Below, piece after piece: positions 34,701 through 43,400 of a stretch of DNA of 64,000 bases (position 1 is its first letter; each line of letters begins with the position of its first letter). Under the pieces are notes generated by a model that had not been told where the DNA came from, made no database searches, and saw only the letters and a list, made by a program, of their open reading frames with translations. The position numbers and the translations under genes were made by a program. The stretch is taken from assembly GCF_900142925.1 (NCBI RefSeq), contig NZ_FRCN01000001.1:1-64000 (forward strand), written 5' to 3'. This DNA comes from Chitinophaga sp. CF418 (lineage in GTDB: Bacteria; Bacteroidota; Bacteroidia; Chitinophagales; Chitinophagaceae).

Positions 34701-35310
34701 GTTCCAGTACAACACGAAGAACAGCAGTAGGTTTTATCCTGATATCCTGCGTTTTAAAACCTGTATAGCTGATCCTGATAAGACTATCAGCTCCGGTATT
34801 ATTCAAAAAAAAGGAACCTTTTTCATTTGTTCTTGTTCCTGCCTTACCGGCACCTGGTATATTTATAGTAGCACCATCCAGCGGTGTGCCATCGGGCATG
34901 GTAACTATTCCGCGAATGATCGGTTCTTCCTTTTTCTTTGCAGGCGTTTCCACATCCGTTGTTTCCTCTTTTCTGAAAACACCGATCCTGTTCGTACGCA
35001 CTTCCCAGTCATATCCCCTGGATCCCAGCAATCTCTCCAGCACCTGTGTCAACGGCACATTGCGCTCATGCACAGTTACTTTGATACGGTCATTAACAGT
35101 CTGATTATTGTAGAAGAAAGTATACCCTGTCTCGCGGCTTATGATATTGAAAAGATCAGCAAGGCTGATGTTCTCGTATTGCAGGGATATTTTTCGCTGA
35201 ATGCTTTTGTCCTGGGCCCGGACAGGAAAAACAGTATAAGGAAAAATGAGCAAAACAATGACCCAGAGACCATACCTTTTATGGTCCCGACGACGGTGAG
35301 ACATAATCAT
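31765..35310 (-). CDS. SusC/RagA TonB-dependent transporter with STN domain
   Basis: A 1181-residue outer-membrane protein: signal peptide, STN domain (residues about 40-115, ISLADLFNIISRETGYTF), carboxypeptidase-regulatory-like domain (GTPLDGATINIPGAGKAGT), plug (PLIVVDNFPFTGDINLLNPN, ILKDAAAASIWGA) and a 22-strand barrel. The STN domain marks it as a signalling transporter that contacts a FecR-type anti-sigma factor, and such a pair is encoded divergently at 35754-37475. Uptake of an unknown large ligand would thus switch on the operon through the ECF sigma factor. The C-terminus ends SLGCNAKF, with an unusual cysteine close to the end. Confidence 0.94.
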   Translation of the reverse strand: MIMSHRRRDHKRYGLWVIVLLIFPYTVFPVRAQDKSIQRKISLQYENISLADLFNIISRETGYTFFYNNQTVNDRIKVTVHERNVPLTQVLERLLGSRGYDWEVRTNRIGVFRKEETTDVETPAKKKEEPIIRGIVTMPDGTPLDGATINIPGAGKAGTRTNEKGSFFLNNTGADSLIRISYTGFKTQDIRIKPTAVLRVVLEPVITDLAVVAVRSNGYQKIPAERATGSFVQMNNQLLNRRVGPTILERLEDVASGVLFPNKNIPPYSNEAYISIRGRSTILANAQPLIVVDNFPFTGDINLLNPNDVENVTILKDAAAASIWGAFSGNGVIVITTKKGKLHQPLKVEANTNITVGAKPDLFYNPAFLGSSEFIDVEKYLFDKGFYDADLSNNYNYPVVSPVVELLDKKRSGLIAASEADAAIDQLRKNDIRKDYKKYFYRNSVSQQYAVNISSGGDKSAYLLSVGYDRILSNKVTDATSRFTINNYSTFHLWDRVELSSGVSFVLNKANMDIGNIPITPGGGKNVYYPYAQLADAYGNTLPLPKDYRYSFISQLEGDGLLDWTYRPLDELKTIDNVERRYHIRFNPGIKINIVKGLNAEIRHQFEKQIGKAEYYYSTETYYTRNLINLFTQVDANGVTHPLPIAGIFEEGNKELTSNNYRAQLNFNRTFAGRHNIAAIAGFEQRETVTKENSYTFYGYNKENLSYNSQIDYNRYYDAYRYLGAGGYIPGGGLVTRYSNEFISYFVNAAYTLNEKYIASASMRLDQSNIWGVNTNQKGVPLWSAGVGWELSREPFYKSDWLPYLKIRGTYGYNGNLDPGTFGQLAIIYRNVNNITGLPQAGIVNRPNSRLRWEKIGTLNIGVDFETKNKILGGSIEYYRKKGDDLIGEQSIALQAGTTMFKGNFADMSGGGVDASLTSYNINRRVSWTTDFLFSYNWDKITGYSYFKGIRGVVLGGDGTMSALFPFVGKPVYGVYSYKSAGLDPENGDPQGYIAGKVSKDYNAILGSEDESNILYHGPARPTIFGALRNTVSYRHITLSVNLAYKLRYYFRRSSVMYNSLFSNWSGGHKDYLSRWQQPGDELHTNVPSLSYPGDSNREYFYQYSSVLVEKGDHIRLQDLRVAYSFAPSLLSKAGVKDIQLYFYANNVGIIWKANKAGLDPDYVMGYPAPRTFSLGCNAKF

Positions 35311-35409
35311 CAGTAATTATAGTGTTCAATAAAACGTTTACTACAATTGCACAATGCCTGAAACTGACTAACGCGTATAGTATTGTAACTCTACAGTGAC
35401 ATCTTATCC

Positions 35410-35441
35410 AAAAAAGCTTTAGCGAGCCGGAAAGCTTTTTT
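35410..35441. terminator. Terminator-like hairpin upstream of SusC and sigma genes
   Basis: AAAAAAGCTTT, loop AGCGAGCCGG, AAAGCTTTTTT: an 11-bp stem with a T run on each strand. No gene ends here. It lies about 100 bp upstream of SusC on the minus strand, so it could act as a leader attenuator or as an insulator between divergent transcripts. Confidence 0.5.
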
Positions 35442-35662
35442 TTAAAATGAGAAAACCGCTACTCTTTTTTTAGCGTATATGTACTCAGTGCCATAACAAT
35501 CTCAATAAAAGACATCCACGAATCTAACGCGCACGCAAGGACCTAAAAGACAAGCATTTACAGCACAGTAGCATTGTTTACGTACTTATCTCAAAGACAC
35601 ATTCACAAATCGTTAACATGAGTACCCATAAGTTAATTTCAAAATAACATTTATGTCTTTAG

Positions 35663-35670
35663 TACTTTCG
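35663..35670 (+). promoter_or_regulatory. Possible -7 box for the ECF sigma gene
   Basis: TACTTTCG matches TAnnTTTG in seven of eight positions and lies about 85 bp before the sigma ATG. The -33 partner is poor (TTTC 22 bp upstream), so confidence is low. Confidence 0.3.
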
Positions 35671-35753
35671 CCCCACTTTCTTAATGAAAAAACAAACTGT
35701 ATCTGTTACCGGGGGATTAGCATAACATTCGTAAATAGTAAAGGGTTTATATA

Positions 35754-36287
35754 ATGCGTCATGCGAATACTAACGATCTGCCTCTTGCAGACGATAATGT
35801 TACATACGAAAATATATTTCAGAACCATGCAAAGGCTCTTTGGGCGGAAGCCTACCGGCTATTAAATGATAGCCAGGACGCCAAGGACATTGTTCAGGAG
35901 CTGATCATAGAAATATGGGAAAAGCGCTCTCTGTCAAATGTACAAACCAGTGTACGGTCCTACCTGTTCCAATCACTCCGTTATAAATGCTACCGCTTTA
36001 TAAAAACGAGAGATACGGAAGAGTGTAAAAAAGATGCATGGTCATTCTCCCAGGATTTTGCTACCAAAGCAGAATCCAGTATAGAGAATGAAGAACTGAA
36101 ACGCACCATCTCTGCTGCGATCAAAACGCTTCCTCTGCAGTCGTCCAACATCTTTAAACAGGTCTTCATTGAAGGTAAAAAGAGAAAAGAAGTAGCCCTC
36201 GACATGGGCCTCTCTATCAATACCGTCAATGTCCACATCTATACTGCCTGTAAAAAGCTGCAGGAGAAACTGAAAAAGATCCTGTAA
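35754..36287 (+). CDS. RNA polymerase ECF-type sigma-70 factor
   Basis: A 177-residue ECF sigma factor. Region 2 spans about residues 20-85 (YRLLNDSQDAKDIVQELIIE, then SYLFQSLRYKCYRFI) and region 4 about 110-170 (IKTLPLQSSNIFKQVFIEG, KRKEVALDMGLSINTVNVHI). No extra C-terminal domain is present. It is followed by the FecR anti-sigma gene 42 bp later and is divergent from the STN-type SusC. This is the standard arrangement for ligand-induced expression of a SusCD operon: FecR holds the sigma factor until the transporter signals. Confidence 0.95.
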   Translation: MRHANTNDLPLADDNVTYENIFQNHAKALWAEAYRLLNDSQDAKDIVQELIIEIWEKRSLSNVQTSVRSYLFQSLRYKCYRFIKTRDTEECKKDAWSFSQDFATKAESSIENEELKRTISAAIKTLPLQSSNIFKQVFIEGKKRKEVALDMGLSINTVNVHIYTACKKLQEKLKKIL

Positions 36288-36329
36288 GCACTAAAGCTTT
36301 TATACCAGTATTGTCACAATGAGAAGTAC

Positions 36330-37475
36330 ATGGAGAGTAGATCTGACATACATGAGTTATTAATGCTTAAGCTGACGGGCGGTCTGAGTAAAGATCAGCA
36401 GGAGGAGATCGATGCATTAATTGAGGGAGACCCTGAGGTAAACGAGGCGTGGAAACACCTTCAGGAATATTACCTCCTGCATGAAAAGCGCAGGGCAGAT
36501 TTTGACAGTATCTCCGCTACCGACATCATGGCCGGTGTAAAAGACAGGGTATTTTCCCTGCAGCCCAGGCCAGCCTTCTCCACCGGAAAATGGATCACAG
36601 CCGCAGCGGCCGCCCTTACCGGCGTCGGTATATTTATATACGCATTCACAAAAACCAACCATTCCTCTAAAGTCCTGTCTGCCGTTCATAAGAACATTCC
36701 CGCCAAAAGTGTTTATCTTGAACTGCAGAATGGCCAGATTATCGACCTCTCCGGCGGCGAACAATATCAAAAAACGGAGGATGGACAGGTTACACTCAAT
36801 AATAACCGTAACACACTCACGTTCATTGCAGACAGGAAAAACAGCGGACTGAATAAACTGATAGTGCCACACGGTAAAGAATATTCCATAAGGCTCTCTG
36901 ACGGTACAGAAATCCGGATGAATGCCGGCAGTACCCTGCAGTTCCCCTTCGGATTTGCAGGCAGCTCCCGGGAAATATCCCTTACCGGGGAAGCCTATGT
37001 AAAAGTAGCCGCAGCAGCAGGCCAACCCTTCACAGTGCACACACCTGAAGCCACCATACAGGTATTGGGTACCGAATTTAATATTAACACATATAGTCCG
37101 GGCAAAGCCGCTATATCCCTCGTCCAGGGCGCAGTGAAAGTGCTGGCCGGCAAGCAGAAAGTAGTACTTCAACCAGGTTTCCAGGCAGAATATACTACTC
37201 AAAATGGCATCAATACGCATCCATTTGACAAAAACGACGTACTTTCATGGCTGGAAGGAGAATATGACTTCAGGGAAACACCGCTTAGTGAGATAATTCC
37301 TATACTGGAAAGATGGTATGACGTAAAGATCATAACAGACCATCCTGCTGTAGCTGACAAGACATTTACTATGCTGATCAAAAGACCAGAAGGGATCAAA
37401 GCCTTCCTGGAGATGCTGAAGGTAATCCGTGGTGCAGACTATTACTATAAAAATGATACTATACATATTAAATAG
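36330..37475 (+). CDS. FecR-family anti-sigma factor
   Basis: 381 residues: an N-terminal cytoplasmic sigma-binding region, one transmembrane helix (KWITAAAAALTGVGIFIYAF, about residues 89-108), a FecR periplasmic domain (LSDGTEIRMNAGSTLQFPFG, then GEAYVKVAAAAGQPFTVHTP and VLGTEFNINTY), and a C-terminal domain of the DUF4974 type (FRETPLSEIIPILERWYDVK) that contacts the transporter's STN domain. It should control the sigma factor encoded just upstream. A clear terminator follows at 37540. Confidence 0.95.
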   Translation: MESRSDIHELLMLKLTGGLSKDQQEEIDALIEGDPEVNEAWKHLQEYYLLHEKRRADFDSISATDIMAGVKDRVFSLQPRPAFSTGKWITAAAAALTGVGIFIYAFTKTNHSSKVLSAVHKNIPAKSVYLELQNGQIIDLSGGEQYQKTEDGQVTLNNNRNTLTFIADRKNSGLNKLIVPHGKEYSIRLSDGTEIRMNAGSTLQFPFGFAGSSREISLTGEAYVKVAAAAGQPFTVHTPEATIQVLGTEFNINTYSPGKAAISLVQGAVKVLAGKQKVVLQPGFQAEYTTQNGINTHPFDKNDVLSWLEGEYDFRETPLSEIIPILERWYDVKIITDHPAVADKTFTMLIKRPEGIKAFLEMLKVIRGADYYYKNDTIHIK

Positions 37476-37539
37476 TACCGCCAGGCAATAACGCCAGCGA
37501 ATACTATCATCTTCGTTTACGAACAATGCAAAATGAAAT

Positions 37540-37574
37540 ACCGGTACTTTATTCCTTTAGTGCCGGTTTTTTTT
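37540..37574 (+). terminator. Terminator after FecR
   Basis: ACCGGTACT, loop TTATTCCTTT, AGTGCCGGT followed by eight Ts: a 9-bp stem with one G-T pair. It is 65 bp past the FecR stop and also near the end of the minus-strand operon (37610). Confidence 0.8.
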
Positions 37575-37609
37575 ATTCCTGCCGTAAACGGTATATCCTT
37601 TTACTGATC

Positions 37610-37819
37610 CTAGTAAGCGGGAGGCTTTTTCGAGGTTTCCTCATGATTTTCCAGGCGCTCATCCAGCTGCTCATCACTTAATTCCCACTCTGCTTCATCA
37701 GTGGCCGACTCTGTTTCATCAAATGCTCCTCCTGACCCGGTATGTACTATTTCTTCCTCCTTACCGGTATCGGACGACTGTTCATTGTCCCTGTCCTTAA
37801 ATAAATAAAAATCTGTCAT
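37610..37819 (-). CDS. Small acidic hypothetical protein (69 aa)
   Basis: The frame is open from 37855, but ATG at 37817-37819 (MTDFYLFKDRDNEQ) looks like the better start. The protein is strongly acidic and low in hydrophobic residues (TGKEEEIVHTG, DEAEWELSDEQLDERL), with no domain. It is probably disordered apart from a short C-terminal helix. It is the last gene of the minus-strand CheB/CheR/kinase run, 72 bp after the REC-kinase, so a link with that signalling operon is possible. Alternatively it is an independent small gene. No family recognised. Confidence 0.5.
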   Translation of the reverse strand: MTDFYLFKDRDNEQSSDTGKEEEIVHTGSGGAFDETESATDEAEWELSDEQLDERLENHEETSKKPPAY

Positions 37820-37891
37820 ACACATGTTGAATTGGCTATTCCTATCATTCAACATTTAATTTATGATTTTTTTTTCTTACCTGATAGCTTT

Positions 37892-38977
37892 TTATCGCCT
37901 CCACTGGAAATAAAAGATGCTCCCCTCCCCCGGTTTCGACTCTACCCACACCTTTCCCCCCTGCGTTTCTACCAGCAATTTCAGGATGTTCAGCCCTATA
38001 CCAGTGCCTTTGTCGTCATCATTGTCCACCTTTTCAAACAAGCGGAAAATGCGTTCATTGTCTTTTTCCTCAATGCCGGGGCCATTATCCTTAACAAAAA
38101 ATTCATAGAACTCCCCGTCTGGCCTTCCCCCGATAGCAATCTCACCTACCGGCTTGTCGCCATATTTAATAGCATTCGTCAGCAGATTCTGGAATACTTG
38201 CTGCAGTTTCTGCCTGCTGGTATGGATCATCGGCAGCCCCTCCGCTATCTCTATCTTGATATGTGCAGGAGGAAACAATAATTTGATCAGCTGCTGCAAC
38301 AACTCCCCCACATCCACATCTTCCTCAATATGCCGGAACTGGTGCTCCCGGCTATAATCCAGGATAGCTGTGATCATATCCGCCAGTTGGGATGTGGCAT
38401 TGATAGCCATATTCGTATATTCGGTCAGGAAAGCCGACTTACTGATCTCTTCCTCTTCCTTCATCAGCATCAGCAAGCCCGTTATACCGGAAAGCGGCGA
38501 TTTCAGGTCATGCGCTACCACATGCATAAACCGCTCGAGCTGACCGTTGATCAGCTCCTTATCTTTTAAAGCCTGCCTTAACTCAAGTTGATAAAGATAG
38601 AGGCGCTCAAACACATCCACCTTGGCACGTGTCATATTGATGTCCAAAGGTTTGTACAAATAATCCACCGCACCTTTCTCAAACCCTTTGAGCACATGAT
38701 ATTCGTCTTTGTTGATGGCAGTTACAAAAATGATGGAAATATCCCGGGTTTTAGGATTTGCCTTTAACAGCCGCGCTACTTCAAATCCATCCATATCAGG
38801 CATTTGCACATCCAGCATGATCAGCCCGATATCGTCATTCCTTAATACCTGTTTTAATGCTTCATTCCCGGAAGCGGCATGCAGAAATACCCTGTTTTCA
38901 GCAAGCAGCATCTGTTCCAATGATAGCAGGTTCTCCATCCGGTCATCTACTAACAGAATCGTAAATTTCTTAGTCAT
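37892..38977 (-). CDS. Response regulator-histidine kinase hybrid (REC-HisKA-HATPase)
   Basis: 361 residues, all cytoplasmic. The N-terminal receiver domain has the phospho-acceptor Asp in LIMLDVQMPDMDG (near residue 56) and the switch Lys in LYKPLD. A coiled linker leads to a HisKA domain with VVAHDLKSPLSG (His156) and a HATPase_c domain (QNLLTNAIKYG, KDNGPGIEEKD, GTGIGLNILKLLVE). So it receives a phosphate or signal on its receiver and then runs its own kinase. It is the fourth gene of the operon that starts with the large hybrid kinase. Confidence 0.93.
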   Translation of the reverse strand: MTKKFTILLVDDRMENLLSLEQMLLAENRVFLHAASGNEALKQVLRNDDIGLIMLDVQMPDMDGFEVARLLKANPKTRDISIIFVTAINKDEYHVLKGFEKGAVDYLYKPLDINMTRAKVDVFERLYLYQLELRQALKDKELINGQLERFMHVVAHDLKSPLSGITGLLMLMKEEEEISKSAFLTEYTNMAINATSQLADMITAILDYSREHQFRHIEEDVDVGELLQQLIKLLFPPAHIKIEIAEGLPMIHTSRQKLQQVFQNLLTNAIKYGDKPVGEIAIGGRPDGEFYEFFVKDNGPGIEEKDNERIFRLFEKVDNDDDKGTGIGLNILKLLVETQGGKVWVESKPGEGSIFYFQWRR

Positions 38978-39028
38978 CTCTAACTCTTTTAACGGCTACG
39001 CTGAAGGTATATACGAAACAATCCACAT

Positions 39029-39589
39029 TTACGTTTCACCGATAATTATTTTCTTAATATCTTCAATAGACAATATCTGAACACCATCACACATTGCAAT
39101 GGCTGATTGCGGCATAGCTTCGAATGCAGCTGTCTGCGGATCCTGAACAATACCCACGCCTCCCGCAGCAATGATCTGACACAAGCCGGCGGCGCCATCC
39201 TTATTAGCGCCGCTCAGCAAAATACCCAATGCCCTCGCACCATAAACATCGGCGATACTACTAAAAGTCATATCAATGGACGGACGGCTATAATTCACCA
39301 GCTCGGAATAATCCAGCATGAAAGTTTTCTCTGCTTCCACCATCAGATGATAGTTCTGCGGGGCGAGATAAATACTGTGCTCCCTCACAGGCTCTTTATC
39401 TTCCGGCTCGATGATCCTTCTTTTGCTGGACAATAAACGCCCCATTTCACTCTGTACATTACGAAGACGATGCAATACAATGATCACAGGAGCAGCAAGA
39501 TGATGAGGCACGATATCCAGGATGTCAGTCAGTACAAGCAGACTGCCGGCGGAGCCTCCAATGGTAATAACGTCAAATCTGTTCTTCAT
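39029..39589 (-). CDS. cheB: CheB-type methylesterase (stand-alone domain)
   Basis: 186 residues comprising only a CheB methylesterase domain. The catalytic triad is visible: Ser in TIGGSAGSL (near residue 13), His in IVLHRLRN, Asp in SGANKDGA. There is no N-terminal receiver, so its activity must be set by partners, probably the kinases in the same operon. It sits between CheR and a REC-kinase, with no chemoreceptor or CheA/CheW gene in view. Such CheB/CheR pairs in Bacteroidota serve non-motility signalling, often with PAS or hybrid kinases; the target here is unknown. Confidence 0.92.
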   Translation of the reverse strand: MKNRFDVITIGGSAGSLLVLTDILDIVPHHLAAPVIIVLHRLRNVQSEMGRLLSSKRRIIEPEDKEPVREHSIYLAPQNYHLMVEAEKTFMLDYSELVNYSRPSIDMTFSSIADVYGARALGILLSGANKDGAAGLCQIIAAGGVGIVQDPQTAAFEAMPQSAIAMCDGVQILSIEDIKKIIIGET

Positions 39590-39615
39590 AAAGTGACTGT
39601 CAATAATAATGCCTG

Positions 39616-40437
39616 CTATTCTTTGCGCCGGTAGATCTTATGATATGCATGCACTGTCTCAAATTTGCCATGAATGTCTGCAAAACGCATTGTCTCTTTG
39701 AGTCCCATTGCCAGATATCCTCTTGAGGACAGACTGTCAAAGAACAGGCGCAATACCGAGTTCTGAAGATCCCTGTTGAAATAGATAAACACATTCCTGC
39801 AGCAAATCAGCTGGAACTCATTAAAGACCGTATCTGTCACCAGATTATGCTGAAAGAAGGCAATATGCCGTCGCAATTCTTTCTTAATAAGCACATTGTC
39901 ATACCGGGCCGTATAGTAATTGGAAAAGTCCGCCAGACCACCGGACTGTATATAATTCTGTGTAAAATCCTTCATGTTGTCCAGGGGTAGGATCCCCGCC
40001 GCAGCCCGTTCCAGGTTAGAAGGGTTCAGATCTGTTGCGTAGATCTTCGTCCTGCTTAACAATCCTGCTTCCTGTAACAGTATCGCCATTGAAAACACTT
40101 CTTCTCCCGTGGAACAACCCGCATGCCATATTTTAATATTGGGGTAAGCAGCAAGTTTAGGTATCACCTGTTCCCGTAAAGACCTGTAAAATCCGGGATC
40201 CCTAAACATTTCGGTTACATTCACCGTAATGTACTGCATCAACCGGGAAAAAACATCCTGATCATTGACCAACCTGTGTTTCAGCTCAAAAGCGGTATCC
40301 AGCCGCATATGTCCCATGAAGCGGAGCAAGCGCCGCTTAACAGACGCTTGTGCATAGCCGGTGAAGTCATAACCGTATTGTAACTTGACAATGTTGATAA
40401 TATCCAGGAAATCTGCATTTGAGATGACCTCCTTCAT
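39616..40437 (-). CDS. cheR: CheR-type protein-glutamate methyltransferase
   Basis: I use the ATG at 40435-40437 (MKEVISNADFLDIINIVK); the frame is open upstream but overlaps the hybrid kinase. 273 residues: an all-helical N-terminal domain (SVKRRLLRFMGHMRL near residue 30) and a SAM-binding domain with WHAGCSTGEEVFSMAILLQ (near residue 105), ATDLNPSNLERA and LICCRNVFIYFN. It would methylate glutamates in a partner. It ends 26 bp before CheB, so the pair should act on the same, unidentified, substrate. Confidence 0.92.
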   Translation of the reverse strand: MKEVISNADFLDIINIVKLQYGYDFTGYAQASVKRRLLRFMGHMRLDTAFELKHRLVNDQDVFSRLMQYITVNVTEMFRDPGFYRSLREQVIPKLAAYPNIKIWHAGCSTGEEVFSMAILLQEAGLLSRTKIYATDLNPSNLERAAAGILPLDNMKDFTQNYIQSGGLADFSNYYTARYDNVLIKKELRRHIAFFQHNLVTDTVFNEFQLICCRNVFIYFNRDLQNSVLRLFFDSLSSRGYLAMGLKETMRFADIHGKFETVHAYHKIYRRKE

Positions 40438-40453
40438 AAGAAACAATAAGGTT

Positions 40454-43400
40454 TTACACCATCCATACACGCATTAAAGACAAAAGCTTGCTGCTATCTA
40501 TTGGTTTTGCAATATAATCGGAAGCCCCCGCTGCAATACATTTCTCCCTGTCGCCGGCCATCGCTTTCGCTGTCAGGGCTATTACCGGCAGGTGTTTATG
40601 ACGCATATCGGCCCTGATACGCCGCATAGCCTCATAGCCATCCATCTCCGGCATCATGATATCCATTAGCACCAGCCGTATGTCCTTATGCTGCTCCAGT
40701 TTGTCAAGCGCTTCCTTTCCATCCGCGGCCGTGATGACCTCCATACCCTGCTCTTCCAGTAGCGCACTGATAGAAAAGACATTCCGCATATCATCATCTG
40801 CCAACAGTACCTTCTGCCCGGACAGATTTTTTTCAGATACTTCTATTATGCTTGCCTGTTTTGGAGCTACCTCCTTCAGCTTATACAAAAAGAGTTCCAG
40901 CTCGTCCATCAGCCTGTCGGTAGAAAACGTAGAGTTCCTCACAATAGCTGCTGCCTCTTTTTTCAGCTTCAGTTCATCTGCTTCTGAGATATCATGATCA
41001 AGATATACAATTATAGGCATGCCTTTGTTGCCTGCCAGCTGCCTGAGCCTGTTCAGTTTTCCGATCCCTGCCTCAATATCCGTCCCTGCATCCAGTATCA
41101 CGGCATCATAACTTTTCTCTGATAGCTCGCTGGCGGCTGCTTCATGATCTTCCACATGACTGTATTGTGTCTGTAGCAGCCTTTCATCGCTGAGCGACTG
41201 CAATGACGGATGACGCAACAGTACTCCGTCAGATACTACCAGCACCTTCTTAAAACGGGATTGCAACTGCTCACTGATACCTGAAAATACCGACTCCATA
41301 TCAGTCACCTGCAATGGCTTCTGCGTATAGCCTTCCACCCTATCCCTCACCTGGATCGATATTTCTCCTGCGGAGATCACGTGTACCAATATATGTTTAA
41401 GATCTTCATTGCTCTTCAGGATTTTCAGGATACTGTTCCCATCTATCAACGGCAGGTTCATGTCCAGCAGTATGGCCGCCGGCAGGTATTTACGGGCAAA
41501 GAATAAGCCATCGTTGCCATTCAGCGCCACAATGGTCTTATATCCCTTCTCACGGGCAAAATCCCGCAGGATCATTGCAAAATTGACGTCATCTTCTATG
41601 ATCAATACCAGCTTGTCCTGCTTACTGAGCCCTTCCCGGTCATCTTCTATCTGGTCTGTCGCTGCAGCCGGCTGCTCCGGAATGGGAACAGGCAGTGCTT
41701 CTTCTTTTATAAATGAAGGTTCTTCTTCCCCGCCTGCTGCAACCGGGGCCGATACGCCATTGGTCTTCATCACTATCGTGAATGTACTTCCTATTCCTTC
41801 CTCACTTTTCAGTCTGATCTCTCCGTCTAATCTTTTCATCAGTTCTTTACTGATGGAAAGACCCAATCCTGTTCCTCCATATTTCCGGCTGGTAGAACCA
41901 TCCGCCTGCCGGAAGGCTTCAAAGATGAGTTGTTGCTTTTCTGCAGGTATGCCCCCTCCTGAATCGCTGACCGCAATGTGCAATCCATCCGGCTTAGACA
42001 TCAGGCGGAGCTTAATGGTACCTCCCGTCGGCGTAAACTTGAATGCGTTCGATAAGAGGTTTTTGATCACCTGTTCCAGCCGCTGCCTGTCTGTCGGGAT
42101 CTCTTCAGGCACGCCTGGCAATATTTCCGTTGTAAAATGAATATTCTTCTGTTCTCCCACCACCAGGAACAACTGCTCCAGGTCACTTACCATAGCCCTC
42201 ACAGATACCGGCTCTATGTGCATCTCTACCTTACCAGCTTCTATCTTGGACAGATCCAGGATGTCATTGATCAGTTGCAACAGGTCAGAACCGGATTTAT
42301 GAATGATACCAGCATATTCTATCTGTTTGTTGCTCAGGTTGCGATCCTTATTTTCCTCCAGCAACCGTGCTAATATTAACACACTGTTGAGTGGCGTACG
42401 CAGCTCATGTGACATATTTGCCAGGAATTCCGACTTGTACCTGCTGCTCTGCTCCAGTTCTTTGGCTTTCTCGGAAAGCTCCTCCCTAGCCATTTCCAGG
42501 GCATTATTCTGCACACTCATTTCGTCATTGACCTGCCGGAGCTCTTCCTCCTGTACCCGTAGTTCCTCCTCAGAGGCCTGCAGGATCTCAGACTGACGGG
42601 TCAGTTCTTCATTGGACTGCCTCAATTCTTCCTGCTGTGTTTCCAGCGTCTCTTTCTGTTCCTGTACCCGCTCCAGCAGCTGCATGATCCTGGTCCTGGC
42701 GTCAGCAGCATTGACAGCAACGGCTATCGCATTGCTACAGGTACGCAACAACTCCAGCATGGCCGGGTTCACTTCACCAAATACCACCAGTTCGATCACT
42801 CCCATCAGATTATCATGGTGCCACAGTGGCAGACATACGATAGCCCCGGGCAACGTGCTTCCGCTGCCGGCTTCAATATTCCAGTAACTGGCGGGTACAT
42901 TTTCTATAACAGTCAGCTCCTTTTTTGTAGCGGCATAACCGGTGATCCCTTCCTCCAGTGCATATTCCTGCTTTACATCTGCCGGCAGGGCAATCCCCGC
43001 AAATAATCTCAGCAAACCAACCTTTTTATCAAAAGAATAAAGCGCCCCCGCGGGTATTCTCAGGTAATTTACCATCACGTCAAGACATCTTCTGGCCAGC
43101 ACCCCTATCTCCAGTTCTCCACTCAGGCTTTCATTGATCTTCGACATCCCCGTCAATAACCAGTTCTTACCTGTCGTTATCTGATGGAGATCTTCCACAT
43201 CTTTCAGCTTCCTACGCAATTCCTGCTGGATCAGCATTCTGCTGCTCAACTCGCGGAAAGACACCATCATCAGGGTAACGGCCACCAGCAGAATAAAAAT
43301 AGTGTTCAGGATCAGCATATTCATGGCCCTTCCCACAGAAGCCTTGTTGGATGCCGTCCGGTCCACAAGCAAAGCCCTTTCCTCCGAAATGAACTCTCCG

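Larger units (their letters stand above)
35311..35753. other. 443-bp divergent intergenic region between SusC and sigma genes
   Basis: Contains a strong hairpin (35410-35441) and, nearer the sigma gene, a box TACTTTCG (35663-35670) that resembles a -7 element. No coding frame. The region should hold the ECF-dependent promoter of the SusC operon, for which I cannot name a consensus. Confidence 0.45.

Noticed and set aside
28993-35310. Polysaccharide utilisation locus
   Set aside because: SusC and SusD are present, but no glycoside hydrolase, lyase, sulfatase or sugar transporter accompanies them; a TlpA-type thioredoxin and MauE cluster do instead.
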